8,085 nucleotides of DNA from positions 1 to 8,085 of the forward strand of contig DASTNK010000117.1 of assembly GCA_035720945.1 (NCBI GenBank). The letters are read 5' to 3'. Each line of letters starts with the position of its first letter. Position 1 is the first letter of the stretch. Below, piece after piece: positions 5,467-8,085 of this stretch. The DNA is from SCQX01 sp035720945. Lineage in GTDB: Bacteria > Pseudomonadota > Gammaproteobacteria > Burkholderiales > Burkholderiaceae_B. A program made the translations under genes and the position numbers. The notes below the pieces were generated by a model. That model had not been told where the DNA came from. It saw nothing but the letters and a program-made list of their open reading frames with translations, and did not search any database.

Positions 5467-6654
5467 ATGAAAATTCCCCTTCGATATCAAATACTGCTGC
5501 TTGCCCTAACCACTTTTGTTGCGGGGGCGAACGAGTACATCCTGGCTGGTGAATTGGATCTCGTCGCCCGTGGACTGGGCATCTCGGTGGAACTGGCCGG
5601 ACAGCTCATCACCGTCTACGCACTGATATACGGGTTCTGCGTGCCCGTGGTGGTGGCCCTGACCGGGCACTTCGGGCGCAGAGCGGTGCTCGTTACGGCG
5701 ATGATCTTCTATTCGATTTTCAGCGGCCTGTGTTTCTTCGTGGACGACTTCTGGGTCTTCACCGCAATGCGGTTGCTTCAGGCGCTGTCGGGCGGCCTCG
5801 CGGTCGTGTCGAGCCTGTCGACCGCGGCAACCCTGGCCGGTCCGGAACGCCGGGGCCGTGCCATTGCCACCGTCATCATGGGCTTCACGATGTCCCTCAT
5901 CATTGCCGTTCCGGTGGGGCGCGAGATCGCGATACGCTTTGGCTGGAACGCGGTTTTTCCGGTCATAGCGCTGCTGGCCTTGATAACGGCCCTTGTCCAA
6001 CGTAGCGTATTGCCGGTGTTGAGCCCCGCGGCATCCATTCCGCTTCGGGATCAAGTGGCTATGCTGGCCCGCCCCACCATCCAGGGAGGTCTGCTTGTGA
6101 CCGTCCTGTGGATGGCGGGATACTGCCTCACCTATAGCTATCTCACGCCCTATCTGCTCACCGTGCAGCACATTCCAGGCAACTGGATGAGCCCGCTGCT
6201 GCTGGTGTTCGGAATAGCGAGCCTGATCGGAGCCAGGATGGGCGGAAGTTTCAATGATCGACACGGTCACCATTTCACACTGGTCACGTTCAAGCTTCTC
6301 CAGTCGCTTTTTCTCGTCGCCCTGCCCGTGGCGGGTCTCGTGTGGTCGCATGCATCCCTTTCTGTGATCGCCGTGGTATTGATACTGTGGTCGATCACAG
6401 CATGGGCCTGTGGGCCATCACAACAGGTTCGCGCGGCGTCCATCAACGCGAACGCGAGCGGTGTCCTGGTGGGTTTGAATCAATCCGCCATGCAGATAGG
6501 CATCGCCACGGGGTCCGCGCTCGGCGGTGTTGCGGCGGGCGCGCTTGGTTTGTCGTGGCTTCCGTGGTTATCGGCCGTGGCGGTATTGGTCGCCCTGGCC
6601 CTGATGGTGAGGTTGCGGCGGAAAGTAAGCGTGGCGCACATCGTGACATCGTGA
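5467..6654 (+). CDS. MFS transporter, DHA1-type drug/metabolite exporter
   Basis: A 395-residue major facilitator with about 12 hydrophobic segments and no signal peptide, the usual length for DHA1 proton antiporters of the AraJ/YdhP/Bcr type. Helix 1 (about 8-28) runs into the NEY motif. A shortened motif A, GHFGRRAVL (67-75), lies between helices 2 and 3. A motif C-like region, GFTMSLIIAVPVGREIAIRFGW (139-160), fits helix 5 of antiporters. The second-half motif A copy is GGSFNDRHG (259-267). The substrate cannot be told. ATG 5467 is the likely start, since the first helix begins at once, though no Shine-Dalgarno is visible. It lies 81 bases after the ArsR gene on the same strand and is the likely target of that repressor. 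The C-terminus was altered by an 8-bp tandem duplication that creates the present stop. Confidence 0.9.
   Translation: MKIPLRYQILLLALTTFVAGANEYILAGELDLVARGLGISVELAGQLITVYALIYGFCVPVVVALTGHFGRRAVLVTAMIFYSIFSGLCFFVDDFWVFTAMRLLQALSGGLAVVSSLSTAATLAGPERRGRAIATVIMGFTMSLIIAVPVGREIAIRFGWNAVFPVIALLALITALVQRSVLPVLSPAASIPLRDQVAMLARPTIQGGLLVTVLWMAGYCLTYSYLTPYLLTVQHIPGNWMSPLLLVFGIASLIGARMGGSFNDRHGHHFTLVTFKLLQSLFLVALPVAGLVWSHASLSVIAVVLILWSITAWACGPSQQVRAASINANASGVLVGLNQSAMQIGIATGSALGGVAAGALGLSWLPWLSAVAVLVALALMVRLRRKVSVAHIVTS
6639..6654. repeat. 8-bp tandem duplication CATCGTGA x2 at the MFS stop
   Basis: CATCGTGA at 6639-6646 is repeated immediately at 6647-6654, and the second copy supplies the TGA stop. 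With one copy only, the frame would read on to give a tail ending VAHIVMLVIA before a TGA. The repeat is direct and without insert, so it looks like replication slippage rather than a transposon footprint. Confidence 0.75.
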
Positions 6655-6668
6655 TGCTCGTTATCGCT

Positions 6669-6941
6669 TGATGAGTGGGTGTAGCCAGCCTCTTCGGCCG
6701 CGACCTTGAGGCCTTTCCCCAGTTCGCCTGCCAGGCGCTCCAGCAATCAGTCGGCGCTTGGCCGCTCGAGCCTGGCCACCAGGGCCTTGGCGATCCGTGG
6801 GTTCGCCAGACCGTTGAACAGACCATTGCCATATGGGCTGGGGTGTGCGACAAGATGGTGGAGCAACCCGATGATCAGAATGCCGCCGGCTATAGTGTTT
6901 TGAGTTGCAAATAGTTCGTCACAATGCTCGCATGTCGTCAA
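6669..6941 (-). pseudogene. Degraded AraC-family regulator (cupin-type), internal fragment
   Basis: Read on the minus strand, one frame gives a recognisable AraC-type segment: a hydrophobic helix ILIIGLLHHLVAHP, then GLANPRIAKALVARLERPSAD (about 6747-6815), the linker that normally precedes the first helix-turn-helix. TGA at 6747-6749 stands where family members have Trp (AD-W-LLERLA). The same frame resumes as LLERLAGEL and jumps to GKGLKVAAEEAGYTHSS, which resembles the start of the second helix-turn-helix. About 35-45 residues of the first one are therefore missing. The cupin sensor domain upstream and the C-terminal part of the DNA-binding domain are absent. The frame is open to 6941, but its first 17 or so residues are not recognisable. 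It converges on the MFS gene and diverges from the EamA gene, whose regulator it may have been. Confidence 0.68.
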
Positions 6942-7175
6942 GCATGTGCATGTCGACCATCAAATTTCCGGGGTTCTAATGACCATTACCGCTTTGACGC
7001 CAAGGCAACCTGTTCCGATCCACCGTTCCGGGACCCGTTGGGCGCTATCGACTTTGCCATTGCAAACGACTATCCTGCCCGCAGCGAGCATACGGGCGGT
7101 TTGTAGGCCCGCCGTGATGTATCGCTGAAAAAAATATAAGGCCCGGGAGATTCGCCCGGCTCCTCCTCGGAGATC
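6942..7175. other. Intergenic spacer with no recognisable gene
   Basis: I found no convincing coding sequence on either strand. Visible items are a GCATGTCG repeat (6930-6937 and 6948-6955, with a further GCATGT at 6942-6947), a small inverted repeat GGCGG/CCGCC around 7096-7113, and an A-rich patch ending in TATAAG (7135-7140). That patch could be a -10 for the EamA gene, though its -35 would be poor. A 5-bp stem, CCGGG/CCCGG, lies near 7143-7159. The missing 5' part of the AraC gene would have been here but is not recognisable. Confidence 0.5.
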
Positions 7176-8074
7176 ATGCCATCTATAAAGCCTACGTTCT
7201 TCTCGCGTTGACAACCCTCTTCTGGGCGGGAAACTCCATCGCCGGCAAGCTGGCGGTCGGCCATGTGTCGCCGATGATTCTTGTCACCGCCCGCTGGGCG
7301 AGTGTGATGGCGGTGCTGTATGTGTTCGGGAAGCGGCGGATTGCCACCGACTGGCCGACAATCCGGCCACGGCTGTTCCATTTGCTGCTGTTGGGGGCGC
7401 TTGGCTTCACCGTCTTCAGCGTGGCGCTGTATTACGCGCTGGTCTATACCACCGCGATCAATGCCAGCATTTTGCAGGGCGGCATGCCGCTTTTCGTATT
7501 CGCCGCGAGCTTCGTTCTCTTTTCCAGCCGCATAGGCGTGGAGCAGGCGGTCGGCTTCGTGCTGTCTTTCGTGGGCGTGGTCGTCATCGCTATGCGTGGC
7601 GAGTGGGCGCGGTTGATTGGCCTTGACATCAATTTCGGCGATGCGCTGATGCTCGTCGCCATCATTGCGTATGGTGTCTACACAGCGATGCTGCGCAGCA
7701 AGCCCCGGGTGCATTGGGCAAGCCTGATGTTCATATTGTGCCTGGGGGCCACGTTGGCGTCGCTTCCCATGCTGGTGTTTGAAGCGGCGCGAGGCCAGAC
7801 CATTTTTCCGGATATGCGGGGTTGGGGGGTGATCCTCTATATCGTTATCTTCCCATCCCTCGTGGGCCAAGTCCTTTACATTCAGGCGGTGGAGCTGATC
7901 GGCGCGAATCGGGCCGGCCTGTTCATCAACCTGCTGCCTGTGTGGGGCGCGTTTCTGGCGGTTGCCATACTTGGGGAGCAATTCCACGTTTATCATGCAG
8001 TTGCTTTGGTGATGATTCTGGTGGGGATTGGGCTTGCCGAGTATGGGGGGCGGAGGTTGAGTCGGCAGGGGTGA
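7176..8074 (+). CDS. EamA-family (DMT) transporter, with a one-base frameshift at its 5' end
   Basis: A roughly 299-residue drug/metabolite transporter with two EamA repeats and about ten membrane helices; the substrate is unknown. The main frame ends at TGA 8072-8074 and contains family hallmarks: LTTLFWAGNSIAGKLA, INASILQGGMPLFVFAAS, and near the end GANRAGLFINLLPVWGAFLA and VALVMILVGIGLAE. The only standard start codon in that frame is TTG 7208, which would cut off half of helix 1. The natural start appears to be ATG 7176, with GGAG at 7169-7172, reading MPSIK. It is one base out of frame with AYVLLALTTLFWAGN, which begins at 7190. One extra G near 7190 would restore MPSIKAYVLLALTT over 300 codons. 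The cause could be a real mutation, a sequencing error or, less likely, a -1 slip on A-AAG. If real, function is probably lost or depends on the weak TTG start. Confidence 0.8.
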
Positions 8075-8085
8075 TGGGGGAGAGG

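Noticed and set aside
5506..6351. A 281-codon open frame on the minus strand within the MFS gene
   Set aside because: It is the charged complement of a membrane protein, with no domain and no ribosome-binding context.
5040..6665. The ArsR-MFS segment as a transposon or insertion sequence
   Set aside because: No transposase, terminal inverted repeats or matching target-site duplication were found; the 8-bp repeat at 6639-6654 is tandem and has no partner near 5040.
6979..7128. A 49-codon plus-strand frame starting MTITALTPRQ
   Set aside because: It has only a weak G-rich site upstream, no recognisable family and a composition typical of chance frames.
7070..7996. A 308-codon open frame on the minus strand across the EamA gene
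   Set aside because: It is antisense to a clear transporter; its translation is rich in His, Gln and Arg with no recognisable domain.

Overview
The window looks like a high-G+C betaproteobacterial chromosome, probably Burkholderiales and perhaps an Alcaligenaceae relative such as Bordetella or Achromobacter. This is inferred from codon use, gene style and gene order; no rRNA or marker gene is present to confirm it.

Positions 1-4904 hold the 3' part of one tightly packed plus-strand operon for a molybdenum hydroxylase of the CO dehydrogenase / xanthine dehydrogenase family. The order is coxL (last 71 codons only), coxM (FAD subunit), coxD (MoxR-type AAA+ ATPase), coxE (VWA/MIDAS protein), coxG (SRPBCC protein with a C-terminal membrane helix) and an xdhC/coxI-type cofactor-maturation gene. 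The 2Fe-2S subunit is not in the window and is expected upstream of coxL. The L-then-M order and the GCGEAGTIGSPPAV active-site segment point to the 'form II' CoxL-like group. The natural substrate is therefore uncertain and need not be CO. The genes divide into catalytic subunits (L, M), active-site maturation (D, E, XdhC) and membrane or quinone coupling (G).

Positions 4905-5466 form a mosaic junction. A 25-codon remnant of a ribbon-helix-helix (ParD-like) antitoxin breaks off inside a TTGACA-N17-TAGTAT promoter. That promoter appears to drive a leaderless ArsR-family regulator (5083-5385). Behind the regulator is an AT-rich spacer with a perfect 20-bp palindrome and other repeats, then a DHA1-type MFS exporter (5467-6654). 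Shared half-sites suggest that the ArsR protein controls both itself and the exporter.

Positions 6655-8085 hold a decaying pair. On the minus strand is a wrecked AraC-family regulator, with a nonsense codon, a missing stretch in the DNA-binding domain and both ends lost. On the plus strand is an EamA-family transporter whose body is intact but whose natural ATG lies one base out of frame. The 6942-7175 spacer holds no recognisable gene.

No CRISPR, tRNA, rRNA or insertion sequence was seen. The most notable points are the fossil antitoxin joined to a leaderless regulator promoter, the possible shared ArsR operator, and the one-base frameshift at the start of the EamA gene.
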